Below the pieces are notes generated by a model that saw only the letters and a list, made by a program, of their open reading frames with translations, made no database searches and was not told the origin of the DNA. From Paracoccaceae bacterium (GTDB lineage Bacteria > Pseudomonadota > Alphaproteobacteria > Rhodobacterales > Rhodobacteraceae): a stretch of DNA of 9,723 nt. The DNA lies in the NCBI GenBank assembly GCA_007134405.1, contig SLKW01000011.1, positions 1 to 9,723 of the forward strand. The letters are read 5' to 3'. The translations under genes and the position numbers were made by a program. Shown here one piece after another: positions 1 through 8,680 of the stretch. The first letter of the stretch is position 1. Every line of letters starts with the position of its first letter.

Positions 1-609
1 CGGCGTCAGCAGAGCCGGGCTCTCGGCCTCGGCCTCCTGCGTATCGAGTTGCAGCTTCTCGTTCATCGCCGTGCGCATCAAAGGGCGCAGATCGGCCAGC
101 GGCGAGATGGGCACCACGCGCGACAGGCGCGGCGCGAAATCCGGCGCGCGATCGGTGCAGACCATGCGCGCGCTCAGGTGCCCGCCCGCCGAATGGCCCG
201 TCAGAACCAGTGGACCGGCAACCTCGGCCGCGGCGGCGGTGATCGCGGCCTCGACCTCATCGGTGATGGTCGCGATCCGCGCATCCGGCGCCAGGGTGTA
301 GCCCGGCATCGCGCAGGCCCAGCCGCGCGCCAGCGCGCCCGCCGCAAAGCCCGACCAATCCTCGGGCGCGAAGCTCATCCAGTAGCCGCCGTGGATGAAC
401 ACCATTAAGCCGCGCGGCGTGTCCTGCGGCAGAAACAGGTCAAACACCTGCCGCGCGCCCGGCCCGTAGCGCAGCCCGGTCCGCGCGCGGTCACCCAGTT
501 CCGCCCGGAACTCCCGGGCGGCCTGCCGCCAGCGCGGTGGGAAATCATCGGCGTTGGGGATGCGGTCGGCATTGGTGTAGGCGCGGCTCAGGTCTTCGTC
601 GGGCTGCAT
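1..609 (-). CDS. Alpha/beta hydrolase, kynurenine formamidase-like (3' end outside window)
   Basis: The first 203 codons are present, read leftwards from an ATG at 609; the stop lies beyond position 1. The ATG is preceded by a good Shine-Dalgarno sequence (GAGGAAGACA then ATG). Two hallmark motifs of the alpha/beta hydrolase fold are visible: HGGYW at residues 73-77 (oxyanion hole) and GHSAGGH at 138-144, with Ser140 as the predicted nucleophile. The acid and histidine of the triad should lie in the missing C-terminus. HGGYW combined with GHSAG is typical of the arylformamidase (kynurenine formamidase) and related carboxylesterase group, so hydrolysis of a small amide or ester in the cytoplasm is likely. 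The substrate cannot be told from sequence. There is no signal peptide. It is divergent from the GabD-like gene with a 69-bp gap, so the two may share a control region. No other tryptophan-catabolism gene is visible, so the kynurenine role is only a family resemblance. Confidence 0.88.
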   Translation of the reverse strand, partial: MQPDEDLSRAYTNADRIPNADDFPPRWRQAAREFRAELGDRARTGLRYGPGARQVFDLFLPQDTPRGLMVFIHGGYWMSFAPEDWSGFAAGALARGWACAMPGYTLAPDARIATITDEVEAAITAAAAEVAGPLVLTGHSAGGHLSARMVCTDRAPDFAPRLSRVVPISPLADLRPLMRTAMNEKLQLDTQEAEAESPALLTP

Positions 610-678
610 TGTCTTCCTCGGACCGTTATGTTGAGAGTCGAGACGATCACAGACCATTTGAAGCCTCGGGAGGCAACC
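610..678. promoter_or_regulatory. Divergent intergenic region between hydrolase and gabD
   Basis: This 69-bp gap must hold the start signals for both divergent genes unless promoters lie inside the neighbours. It contains the Shine-Dalgarno GAGGAA (minus strand, close to 615) for the hydrolase and GGGAGG (668-673, plus strand) for gabD. TTGAGA at 631-636 could be a -35 element for gabD, but no convincing -10 is spaced properly from it. Promoter placement is therefore not supported beyond the arrangement of the genes. Confidence 0.35.
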
Positions 679-2157
679 ATGCTCGATACACGCACCGATC
701 TCCGCTCGCTCCTTAAGGATCCGACACTTCTGGAAAGCCGCGCCTTCCTCGGCGGCGACTGGGTCGATGCCGAGGACGGCAAGACGTTCCAGGTGACCAA
801 CCCCGCGCGTGGCGACGTGATCGCCGAAGTGGCCGACCTCTCGCGCGGAGAAGTGGCGCGCGCGATCGATGCCGCCTATGAGGCGCAGAAGGAGTGGGCC
901 GCGCGCACCGCCAAGGATCGCGCCGGAATCCTGCGCAAATGGTTCGACCTTATGGTGCAGAACGCCGACGACCTGGCCACCATCCTGACCGCCGAAATGG
1001 GCAAGCCGCTGGCCGAGGCGAAGGGCGAGATCATGTACGGGGCGTCGTTCGTCGAATGGTTCGGCGAGGAAGCCAAGCGCGTCTACGGCGAGACGATCCC
1101 CGGCCACCAGCCCGACAAGCGGATCACCGTGCTGCGGCAGCCGATCGGGGTTGCGGCGGCGATCACGCCGTGGAATTTCCCCAACGCCATGATCGCGCGC
1201 AAGGTGGCGCCGGCCCTCGCGGCCGGATGCAGCTTCGTTGGACGGCCGGCGGCCGAGACCCCGCTGTCGGCCCTGGCGATGGCGGTTCTGGCCGAGCGCG
1301 CCGGGATGCCGAAGGGCGTTCTTGCCATCGTCACCTCGTCGCGGTCGTCGGATATCGGGAAGGAGTTCTGCGAGAATCCGAAGGTGCGCAAGCTCAGCTT
1401 CACGGGCTCGACCGAGGTCGGGCGCATCCTGTTGCGCCAGGCAGCCGACCAGGTGATGAAGTGCTCGATGGAACTGGGCGGCAACGCGCCTTTCATCGTC
1501 TTCGACGACGCCGATCTGGATGCTGCGGTGCAGGGGGCGATCATGTCGAAGTACCGGAATAACGGGCAAACCTGCGTGTGCGCGAACCGCATTTACGTGC
1601 AGGCCGGGGTTTATGATGCCTTTGCAGAGAAGCTGAAAAAGGCCGTCGAGGACATGAAGGTCGGCGACGGGCTCGAGGAGGGCGTCGACCTCGGACCCTT
1701 GATCAACAAGGATGCCGTGGAGAAGGTGCGCGAGCATATCGACGATGTGCTGGCCAAGGGCGGCCAGGTGCTGACCGGGGGCGAGGCGCATTCGCTGGGG
1801 GGCACGTTCTTCCAGCCGACCATCGTGACCGGCGTCACGCAGGACATGATCGTGGCCAAGGAAGAGACCTTCGGCCCGCTGGCACCGCTTTTCAAGTTCG
1901 ACACCGAGGAAGATGCGATAAACTACGCCAACGACACGATTTTCGGTCTGGCCGCTTACTTCTATGCCCGCGATGTCGGCCGCATCACGCGGGTTCAGGA
2001 GGGGCTGGAATACGGGATCGTCGGTGTGAATACCGGCATCATCTCGACCGAGGTCGCGCCGTTCGGGGGGGTCAAGCAATCCGGGCTTGGACGCGAGGGA
2101 TCGCGCCACGGGATCGAGGATTACCTGGAAATGAAGTACGTCTGCCTGAGCGTCTGA
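679..2157 (+). CDS. gabD: NAD(P)-dependent succinate-semialdehyde dehydrogenase (GabD-type ALDH)
   Basis: The product has 492 residues, the usual length for this class, and should oxidise succinate semialdehyde to succinate in the cytoplasm, the last step of 4-aminobutyrate breakdown feeding the TCA cycle. Aldehyde dehydrogenase landmarks occur in order: PWNFP at 164-168 (Asn167), FTGST at 241-245, MELGG at 264-268 (general base Glu265), GQTC at 296-299 (nucleophile Cys299, followed by VC, giving a C-x-C as in known SSADHs), ETFGPLAP at 396-403, and PFGGVKQSG near the C-terminus. The start at 679 has GGGAGG five bases upstream; an in-frame ATG at 628 lacks a Shine-Dalgarno. The nucleotide-binding segment reads GRPAAETP, with Arg189 where most family members have Lys and Ala192 where Glu or Ser usually sits, so NAD versus NADP preference is uncertain. 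No GABA transaminase gene is adjacent, so a related semialdehyde (such as glutarate semialdehyde) is possible. Confidence 0.9.
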   Translation: MLDTRTDLRSLLKDPTLLESRAFLGGDWVDAEDGKTFQVTNPARGDVIAEVADLSRGEVARAIDAAYEAQKEWAARTAKDRAGILRKWFDLMVQNADDLATILTAEMGKPLAEAKGEIMYGASFVEWFGEEAKRVYGETIPGHQPDKRITVLRQPIGVAAAITPWNFPNAMIARKVAPALAAGCSFVGRPAAETPLSALAMAVLAERAGMPKGVLAIVTSSRSSDIGKEFCENPKVRKLSFTGSTEVGRILLRQAADQVMKCSMELGGNAPFIVFDDADLDAAVQGAIMSKYRNNGQTCVCANRIYVQAGVYDAFAEKLKKAVEDMKVGDGLEEGVDLGPLINKDAVEKVREHIDDVLAKGGQVLTGGEAHSLGGTFFQPTIVTGVTQDMIVAKEETFGPLAPLFKFDTEEDAINYANDTIFGLAAYFYARDVGRITRVQEGLEYGIVGVNTGIISTEVAPFGGVKQSGLGREGSRHGIEDYLEMKYVCLSV

Positions 2158-2190
2158 CGCCATCGGATCCGGGGACGCGGGGCCCGAAAA

Positions 2191-2243
2191 CCCGCAGCGC
2201 GCGGTGCTTAATGAAAGCTTGAGGCACCGCGCGCGGGTGTTTG
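2191..2243 (+). terminator. Likely gabD transcription terminator hairpin
   Basis: A perfect 11-bp inverted repeat pairs 2197-2207 (GCGCGCGGTGC) with 2224-2234 (GCACCGCGCGC) around a 16-base loop, 40 bases after the gabD stop. A CCC at 2191-2193 and a GGG at 2235-2237 could extend the stem past a small bulge. The sequence then runs GTGTTTGG, a poor T-tract, so termination may be weak or factor-assisted. Confidence 0.45.
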
Positions 2244-2305
2244 GCCGCTTAAGCCGAGGGGTGGGGTTTGGCCCTTCGTTTGCTGGGGTTTCCGCCGGAA
2301 AACGG

Positions 2306-2368
2306 CGTAGGACAGGCGTAGGACTCGCGTAGGACTCGCGTAGGACTCGCGTAGGACTCGCGTAGGAC
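2306..2368. repeat. 11-bp tandem repeat, about 5.7 copies
   Basis: The unit CGTAGGACTCG is repeated exactly at 2317, 2328, 2339 and 2350. A variant first copy at 2306 reads CGTAGGACAGG, and a truncated last copy at 2361 reads CGTAGGAC. Total span is 63 bp. The period of 11 is not a multiple of three, which argues against coding repeats, and it is near one helical turn of DNA, so identical faces of each copy line up. It lies between the likely gabD terminator and the atp terminator. There are no unique spacers, so it is not a CRISPR array. Confidence 0.9.
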
Positions 2369-2454
2369 GTTTTGGTCCGGCGTGGCCGATCGGGCGCGAT
2401 GGAGACGGCTCCGGGTGTGGCTCGTGGTGGGTGCTGCGTGGTCGGAAAACGCGG

Positions 2455-2490
2455 CCCATGCCGGCCCGGCGGAGAGGCACCCGGCATGGG
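2455..2490. repeat. 10-bp perfect inverted repeat
   Basis: CCCATGCCGG at 2455-2464 is the exact reverse complement of CCGGCATGGG at 2481-2490, with a 16-base spacer. It could form a hairpin in RNA from either strand. No T-tract follows it. It may be a backup terminator or a binding site; the sequence alone does not decide. Confidence 0.6.
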
Positions 2491-2503
2491 TGTCAGCGGG
2501 CGG

Positions 2504-2527
2504 TGCCGGCGGGGCGCGCCGCCGGCA
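2504..2527. repeat. GC-rich hairpin, 9-bp stem
   Basis: TGCCGGCGG (2504-2512) pairs with CCGCCGGCA (2519-2527) around a 6-base loop. It lies 8 bases from the atp operon terminator palindrome, on its downstream side for minus-strand transcripts, and may add to termination or protect mRNA ends. Confidence 0.5.
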
Positions 2528-2534
2528 GAAACGG

Positions 2535-2564
2535 AAAACGCGCGCCCGGCCGGGCGCGCGTTTC
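2535..2564 (-). terminator. Rho-independent terminator of the atp operon (probably bidirectional)
   Basis: A perfect palindrome spans 2536-2563 (28 bp, centred between 2549 and 2550), with an 11-bp all-G/C stem half flanked by AAA on the left and TTT on the right. Read on the minus strand it is a very strong hairpin followed by TTTTCC, 28 bases after the atpC stop, which is the classical place and form for an operon terminator. Because it is symmetric, a shorter T-run (TTT) also follows it on the plus strand, so it could stop read-through from gabD as well. A perfect palindrome leaves no dedicated loop; the central bases would open to form one. Confidence 0.85.
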
Positions 2565-2591
2565 CTGTCTTGGGTGTCGTGGTGGGCGGGG

Positions 2592-3005
2592 TCAGACCTT
2601 GGAGGCTTGCAGCCCCAGTTGCCGCCCGGCTTCCATGATATCGGCGAAATGCTTGGCATTGGCGTCATGCGCCGGGCCCTTGGCCGAGTCGCGCTGCACC
2701 CGCGCCTCTTCGAGCATCTCGTCGAAGCGCGGTTGCGTGAACTCTTCGGCCAGAAGGCTGCGCTCGGCCAGGAGCGAGATCCGCTCGGCCGACACCTCGG
2801 CGAAGCCGCCGGTGACCACGTAGCGCATCTCGCCCTTATCGGTCGAGGCGATGACGACGCCCGGCCGCAACGTCGTGATGAAGGGCACATGCCCCGGCAT
2901 CGCGGTGAGATCGCCATCGGTGCCTGGGATCTGGACGGCGGTCACGGGGACCGACGCCAGCATCTTTTCCGGCGAGACGAGGTCGAATTGCATCGTGTCG
3001 GCCAT
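2592..3005 (-). CDS. atpC: F1F0 ATP synthase epsilon subunit
   Basis: This 137-residue protein is the epsilon subunit of the ATP synthase central stalk, which joins gamma to the c-ring and turns with them. Residues 1-85 form the beta-sandwich domain, with the family pattern FDLVSPE near the start, GDLTAMPGH at 31-39 and VTGGFAEV at 64-71. Residues 86-137 are charged and helical, as in the C-terminal helix pair. Two adjacent in-frame ATGs exist, at 3008 and 3005. The Shine-Dalgarno AGGAGG (3012-3017) is only 3 bases from the first but 6 from the second, and MADTMQFD matches the usual start of rhodobacterial homologues, so 3005 is preferred. It is the last gene of the operon, 11 bases after atpD. 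In related Paracoccus the main ATP hydrolysis brake is the separate zeta protein, not epsilon; no zeta gene is in this window. Confidence 0.95.
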   Translation of the reverse strand: MADTMQFDLVSPEKMLASVPVTAVQIPGTDGDLTAMPGHVPFITTLRPGVVIASTDKGEMRYVVTGGFAEVSAERISLLAERSLLAEEFTQPRFDEMLEEARVQRDSAKGPAHDANAKHFADIMEAGRQLGLQASKV

Positions 3006-3011
3006 CATTGC

Positions 3012-3016
3012 CCTCC

Positions 3017-3017
<1 letters not shown>
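3012..3017 (-). promoter_or_regulatory. atpC ribosome binding site overlapping the atpD stop
   Basis: On the minus strand the atpD stop TGA (3019-3017) runs straight into AGGAGG (3017-3012): the last base of the stop is the first base of the Shine-Dalgarno. Ribosomes ending atpD therefore sit on the atpC binding site, which favours translational coupling. The site also decides the atpC start, giving 6 bases of spacing to the ATG at 3005 against 3 bases to the ATG at 3008. Confidence 0.75.
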
Positions 3018-5333
<2,316 letters not shown>

Positions 5334-5355
5334 CGCCTTCTCCTCTCGGCTCGGG

Positions 5356-6894
5356 TCAGGCGAAGTCGCGGGCGAATTCGTCGAGCGCGGCCTTGATCTT
5401 GTCCTGAAGCTCGCCCTTCACCGCGCGGTCGTTCTGGGTGATGTCGTCGAGCAGCGCCTGGTGCTTGCCGCGCAGATGCGCCAGCAGGCCCTTTTCGAAG
5501 CGGCCGACATCGCCGACCGGGAGCTTGTCCAGATAACCCTGGGTGCCGGCGAAGATGACGCAGACGATCTCGGCATTGGTGAGCGGCGAGTATTGCGGCT
5601 GCTTCATCAGCTCGGTCAGGCGCGCGCCGCGGTTCAGCAGGCGCTGGGTGGAGGCGTCGAGGTCCGAGCCGAACTGCGCGAAGGCGGCCATCTCGCGGTA
5701 CTGGGCGAGTTCGAGCTTCACCGGGCCGGCGACCGATTTCATCGCCTTGGTCTGCGCCGCCGAGCCGACGCGCGACACCGACAGACCGGTGTTCACGGCC
5801 GGGCGAATGCCCTGGTAGAAGAGTTCCGTCTCGAGGAAGATCTGGCCGTCGGTGATCGAGATCACGTTGGTGGGGATGTAGGCCGACACGTCGCCCGCCT
5901 GGGTCTCGATGATCGGCAGCGCGGTCAGCGAGCCGGCGCCATTGTCCTCGTTGAGCTTTGCCGCACGCTCCAGAAGACGCGAGTGCAGGTAGAAGACGTC
6001 GCCCGGATAGGCCTCGCGCCCCGGCGGGCGGCGCAGAAGGAGCGACATCTGCCGGTAGGCGACGGCCTGCTTCGAGAGATCGTCGAAGACGATGAGCGCG
6101 TGCCGGCCGTTGTCGCGGAAGAACTCGGCCATGGCGGTCGCGGCATAGGGCGCCAGGAACTGCATCGGCGCGGGGTCCGAGGCGGTGGCGGCAACCACGA
6201 TCGTGTAGTCGATCGCGCCCGTTTCCTCGAGCTTCTTCACCAGTTGCGCGACAGTCGAGCGCTTCTGCCCGACGGCGCAGTAGATGCAGTAGAGCTTCTT
6301 CGATTCGTCGTCGCCCGCGGCCTCGTTATAGGCCTTCTGGTTGAGGATCGTGTCGAGCGCGACGGCGGTCTTGCCGGTCTGGCGGTCGCCGATGATCAGT
6401 TCGCGCTGGCCACGGCCAATCGGGATCATCGAGTCGATCGCCTTGAGCCCCGTCGCCATCGGCTCGTGCACCGACTTCCGGGGGATGATGCCGGGGGCCT
6501 TGCTGTCGGCGATGCGGCGCTCGGCGGCCTTGATCTCGCCCTTTCCGTCGATCGGATTGCCCAGCCCGTCCACCACGCGCCCCAGAAGCGCGTCGCCGGC
6601 GGGCACGTCCACGATGGACTTGGTGCGCTTGACCGTGTCGCCTTCCTTGATGGCGCGGTCGTCGCCGAAGATCACGATGCCGACATTGTCGACCTCGAGG
6701 TTGAGCGCCATGCCGCGGACACCGCCGGGAAACTCGACCATCTCGCCGGCCTGGACGTTGTCGAGGCCGTGGACACGGGCGATCCCGTCGCCGACCGAGA
6801 GCACCTGCCCGACCTCGGCAACCTCGACCTCCTGGCCGAAATTCTTGATCTGCTCCTTGAGGATCGCAGAGATCTCAGCTGCTTGGATACCCAT
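5356..6894 (-). CDS. atpA: F1F0 ATP synthase alpha subunit
   Basis: This 512-residue protein is the non-catalytic nucleotide-binding subunit that alternates with beta in the F1 hexamer. Landmarks: the N-terminal helix [16 protein letters not shown] that meets the delta subunit, the P-loop GDRQTGKT at 169-176, a Walker B region ending in ALIVFDD at 266-272, the signature [10 protein letters not shown] at 365-374, and the arginine finger in [10 protein letters not shown] (Arg375) that reaches into the catalytic site of the neighbouring beta. The ATG at 6894 follows the atpH stop with no gap (TAAATG), and a GAGGT Shine-Dalgarno lies within the last codons of atpH, so its translation is probably coupled to atpH. 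Length and motifs are standard. Confidence 0.98.
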   Translation of the reverse strand: MGIQAAEISAILKEQIKNFGQEVEVAEVGQVLSVGDGIARVHGLDNVQAGEMVEFPGGVRGMALNLEVDNVGIVIFGDDRAIKEGDTVKRTKSIVDVPAGDALLGRVVDGLGNPIDGKGEIKAAERRIADSKAPGIIPRKSVHEPMATGLKAIDSMIPIGRGQRELIIGDRQTGKTAVALDTILNQKAYNEAAGDDESKKLYCIYCAVGQKRSTVAQLVKKLEETGAIDYTIVVAATASDPAPMQFLAPYAATAMAEFFRDNGRHALIVFDDLSKQAVAYRQMSLLLRRPPGREAYPGDVFYLHSRLLERAAKLNEDNGAGSLTALPIIETQAGDVSAYIPTNVISITDGQIFLETELFYQGIRPAVNTGLSVSRVGSAAQTKAMKSVAGPVKLELAQYREMAAFAQFGSDLDASTQRLLNRGARLTELMKQPQYSPLTNAEIVCVIFAGTQGYLDKLPVGDVGRFEKGLLAHLRGKHQALLDDITQNDRAVKGELQDKIKAALDEFARDFA

Positions 6895-7455
6895 TTATCC
6901 GACCTCTTTCATGCTGTTCTGGAGGGAAGCAAGCTTGGAGCGGATCGAGGTGTCGATCATCTTCGAGCCCACTTTGACAATCAGGCCGCCGATGAGGGAT
7001 TCATCGACGGCGACATTCAGCTTCACCTGCTTGCCGAAGCGCTCCTTCAGCGTCGCGGCCAGCGCGTCGGCTTGCGCCTTGGTGAGAACCTGCGCCGAGG
7101 TGACCTCGGCCGAGACCTCGCCTTTCTCTTCGGCGATCATGCGGCGCAGGATCGACAGCAAGGCCGGCACGGCGAAGAGGCGACGGTTCTGCGCCATCAA
7201 GCCAAGCGCACCGGTCATCGTCTGGGACAGGTTCATCTTCTTTGCAACGGCGGTCACGGCGCGCCCCTGCTCGTCGCGCGGGAAGAGGGGGGAGGCCATC
7301 ATGCGACGCAGTTCGTCGCTTTCGGCAAGCGCCGCCTCCAGCGCATCGACGTCCGCTTCGAGCGCCTTGAGCGCCTTTTCCTCGCGGGCAATATCAAACA
7401 CGGCCGTGGCATAACGCTGGGCAATGCCGGACGAAATCGAAGCTGATTCGGACAC
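6895..7455 (-). CDS. atpH: F1F0 ATP synthase delta subunit
   Basis: This subunit of about 186 residues sits on top of F1 and ties the alpha subunits to the F0 b-subunit stator. The N-terminal six-helix domain is shown by SGIAQRYATAVFDIA and later LMAQNRRL. The C-terminal part has the family pattern DESLIGGLIVKVGSKMIDTSI followed by LASL. A GTG start at 7455 is preferred: GGAAGG (7462-7467) is 6 bases upstream of it but directly touches the in-frame ATG at 7461, and the resulting start VSESASISSGIA resembles rhodobacterial homologues. With the ATG the protein is two residues longer (188). It is the first gene of the operon, with the order atpHAGDC. No atpB, atpE or atpF is near, as is usual in alphaproteobacteria, where F1 and F0 genes are separate. 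Confidence 0.95.
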   Translation of the reverse strand: MSESASISSGIAQRYATAVFDIAREEKALKALEADVDALEAALAESDELRRMMASPLFPRDEQGRAVTAVAKKMNLSQTMTGALGLMAQNRRLFAVPALLSILRRMIAEEKGEVSAEVTSAQVLTKAQADALAATLKERFGKQVKLNVAVDESLIGGLIVKVGSKMIDTSIRSKLASLQNSMKEVG

Positions 7456-7461
7456 GTCCAT

Positions 7462-7467
7462 CCTTCC
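7462..7467 (-). promoter_or_regulatory. atpH ribosome binding site favouring a GTG start
   Basis: GGAAGG on the minus strand abuts the ATG at 7461 with zero spacing, which is too close for initiation. The in-frame GTG at 7455 is 6 bases away, a normal distance. This is the main reason for choosing the GTG. Confidence 0.6.
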
Positions 7468-7654
7468 GATGTCTGGTCGCCCGCCGGCCTCGCGCCAAGC
7501 CCGGGCAAAATAGGTGCGGACGATGGCGCGGCACCCGAAATCGGCGTTTCACTAGCAGAGCAATCACAGCCCCGCAACCATATAGGCAGCGTTAGTGAGC
7601 GCTCTGCGCGTTGTTAGCGACGATAGCGAAGCGCAGCGTGAAAGTCTGCAGCGC
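7468..7654 (-). promoter_or_regulatory. Presumed atp operon promoter/leader region
   Basis: This gap lies between the DUF1989 gene and atpH, which are transcribed in the same direction, and should hold the atp promoter if the operon is independent. No strong consensus was seen. The best minus-strand candidate, TTGCGG then 17 bases then TAGTGA (about 7579 down to 7551), matches poorly. A 6-bp stem, CTGCGC at 7604-7609 with GCGCAG at 7631-7636, just after the DUF1989 stop could be a weak terminator for that gene, but no T-tract follows it. The region is less G/C-rich than the flanking genes, as promoters often are. Confidence 0.4.
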
Positions 7655-8509
7655 TCATCCCTCCAGCGGGATGCCGTGAGTCCGGTCGTATCCGTTGGGC
7701 TGCGGGGGCGCCCAGCCCGTCAGCGCCCCGGCTTCGGGCGCCAGCACATCGACCTGAAGCCGGTGGCACCGCGCTGCGTCCGAGGAATGTTCGGCCCCGC
7801 AATCGCCGCCGGGACATGCGGAAAGCACGCCCAGAAGATCGATCTCGGCGAAGAACACGATGTGATCGCCGGCCCGCGCCGGACTGGCCTTCATGAAGTA
7901 CTGTCCCGTATCGGCGGTGAAACCCGTGCACATGAAGACGTTGAGCACGTCATGGACCATCGCCTCGGCCTCGGCGCGCGGGTAACCCTCGGCCACCAGC
8001 GCGCGGGTCAGGTTGGAATGGCAGCAATGGTGGTATTGCCCGCCGGTGAGAAGGTGATGCGTGTAGGGATCGCAGCGGGTGCCGATGACATCGTGGACCC
8101 GCCCGCCGAACCCATCCACCCCGTACCAGTCGAGGCTGTCGGCGACGATCGTTGCCATGGCCCTGAGCCAGGGGAAGCCCGACCACATGCGCGCGCCGAC
8201 GGAAAGATGCGTGCCGTGCAGCGCACGGGTCTTGCCCGAATAGAAACGCTCACCGGGGTTTTCGCTGCCGAACAGGTTCAGATCGCCGACCTGCGCCCCG
8301 TCCGGGCAGGAAATCCGGAAGAAATGGCCTGCCGGGACTCGGAAAGTGTCCGCGGTGCGCGGGGCGATGATTGCCGTCTGTTCCACCGATACCTTGCTCA
8401 ATGCACGGCCATAGAGAGCGAGGTCCGGCTGTGGCAAGCTGGCGGTCGGATAGCAGATCACCGGGGCGACGGCACGGCGGGCGGCGGCATCGGCGGGAGC
8501 TTGGCTCAT
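7655..8509 (-). CDS. DUF1989 / urea carboxylase-associated family protein
   Basis: This 284-residue protein resembles COG3665 / DUF1989. Family-like segments include VGDLNLF at 74-80, HDVIGTRCDPY at 139-149, a His/Cys-rich HHCCHSN at 160-166, HDVLNVFMCTGF at 186-197 and GDHIVFFAEIDLLGVLSACP at 214-233. The conserved Cys and His residues suggest a metal site. Some family pairs (CgdA/CgdB) are carboxyguanidine deiminases working beside a guanidine/urea carboxylase, but here the gene is single, with no carboxylase or partner in view, so its reaction is unknown. The start at 8509 has GAGGTG three bases upstream (8513-8518); an in-frame ATG at 8539 would add MPACPCFEVP without a clear ribosome site. 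There is no signal peptide or membrane segment. It lies upstream of atpH on the same strand with about 0.2 kb between, probably as a separate unit. Confidence 0.88.
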   Translation of the reverse strand: MSQAPADAAARRAVAPVICYPTASLPQPDLALYGRALSKVSVEQTAIIAPRTADTFRVPAGHFFRISCPDGAQVGDLNLFGSENPGERFYSGKTRALHGTHLSVGARMWSGFPWLRAMATIVADSLDWYGVDGFGGRVHDVIGTRCDPYTHHLLTGGQYHHCCHSNLTRALVAEGYPRAEAEAMVHDVLNVFMCTGFTADTGQYFMKASPARAGDHIVFFAEIDLLGVLSACPGGDCGAEHSSDAARCHRLQVDVLAPEAGALTGWAPPQPNGYDRTHGIPLEG

Positions 8510-8680
8510 GGGCACCTCGAAACAAGGACAAGCGGGCATTCTGGCCCGGGCAGCAAAGGTCCGCGTCGCGATGGTGTCAAGCCTGGGGCTAGGCAGCGGC
8601 GCGAAGCCGGGTTAACCAATTCTAAACGTGCGCGATGCCAGTGAGGAAGCAGGAATGGGTGATCGGATCACAGCGAGCGC
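8510..8680. promoter_or_regulatory. Divergent promoter region with a CtrA-box-like site
   Basis: This 171-bp gap separates the DUF1989 gene (minus) from the GAF-PAS sensor gene (plus). It holds the DUF1989 ribosome site (8513-8518). An A/T-rich island in otherwise GC-rich DNA, at 8611-8628, contains TTAA (8612-8615), seven bases, then TAAAC (8623-8627). This is one mismatch from the CtrA consensus TTAA-N7-TTAAC known from Caulobacter and used across alphaproteobacteria. It lies about 54 bases before the sensor start, a sensible position for a promoter regulator. Binding is inferred only. Confidence 0.4.

Larger units (their letters stand above)
2158..2591. other. Convergent intergenic region without a credible gene
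   Basis: This 434-bp stretch lies between the gabD stop and the atpC stop. Open frames cross it on both strands, but they have arginine/proline/serine-rich, low-complexity translations, no family resemblance, and lie across hairpins and the tandem repeat. Besides the separately listed hairpins and repeat, a small 5-bp hairpin (CGCCG 2293-2297 with CGGCG 2303-2307, loop GAAAA) sits directly against the repeat. A small RNA cannot be excluded, but no promoter is evident. Confidence 0.6.

Noticed and set aside
628..678. N-terminal extension of the GabD-like gene from an ATG at 628
   Set aside because: There is no Shine-Dalgarno before 628, the added 17 residues are not part of the family, and GGGAGG sits at proper spacing before the ATG at 679.
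2306..2368. CRISPR array
   Set aside because: The units are directly contiguous 11-mers without spacers, and no cas gene is present.
2208..2480. 90-codon minus-strand ORF across the 11-bp repeat
   Set aside because: Its sequence is the repeat translated (RVLRESYASPT-like units) plus basic low-complexity residues. It lies downstream of the atp terminator and contains the hairpins, so it is unlikely to be a gene.
7551..7583. Sigma-70-type promoter for atpH (TTGCGG/TAGTGA, or TATATG nearby)
   Set aside because: Matches to the consensus are too poor, and no proper -35 pairs with TATATG, so it is mentioned only inside the intergenic entry.
8509..8539. Upstream ATG (8539) for the DUF1989 protein
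   Set aside because: It adds ten residues not typical of the family, and the clear GAGGTG ribosome site serves the ATG at 8509.
7595..8644. 349-codon open frame on the plus strand opposite the DUF1989 gene
   Set aside because: It is the antisense of a recognisable conserved protein and shows no domain of its own.
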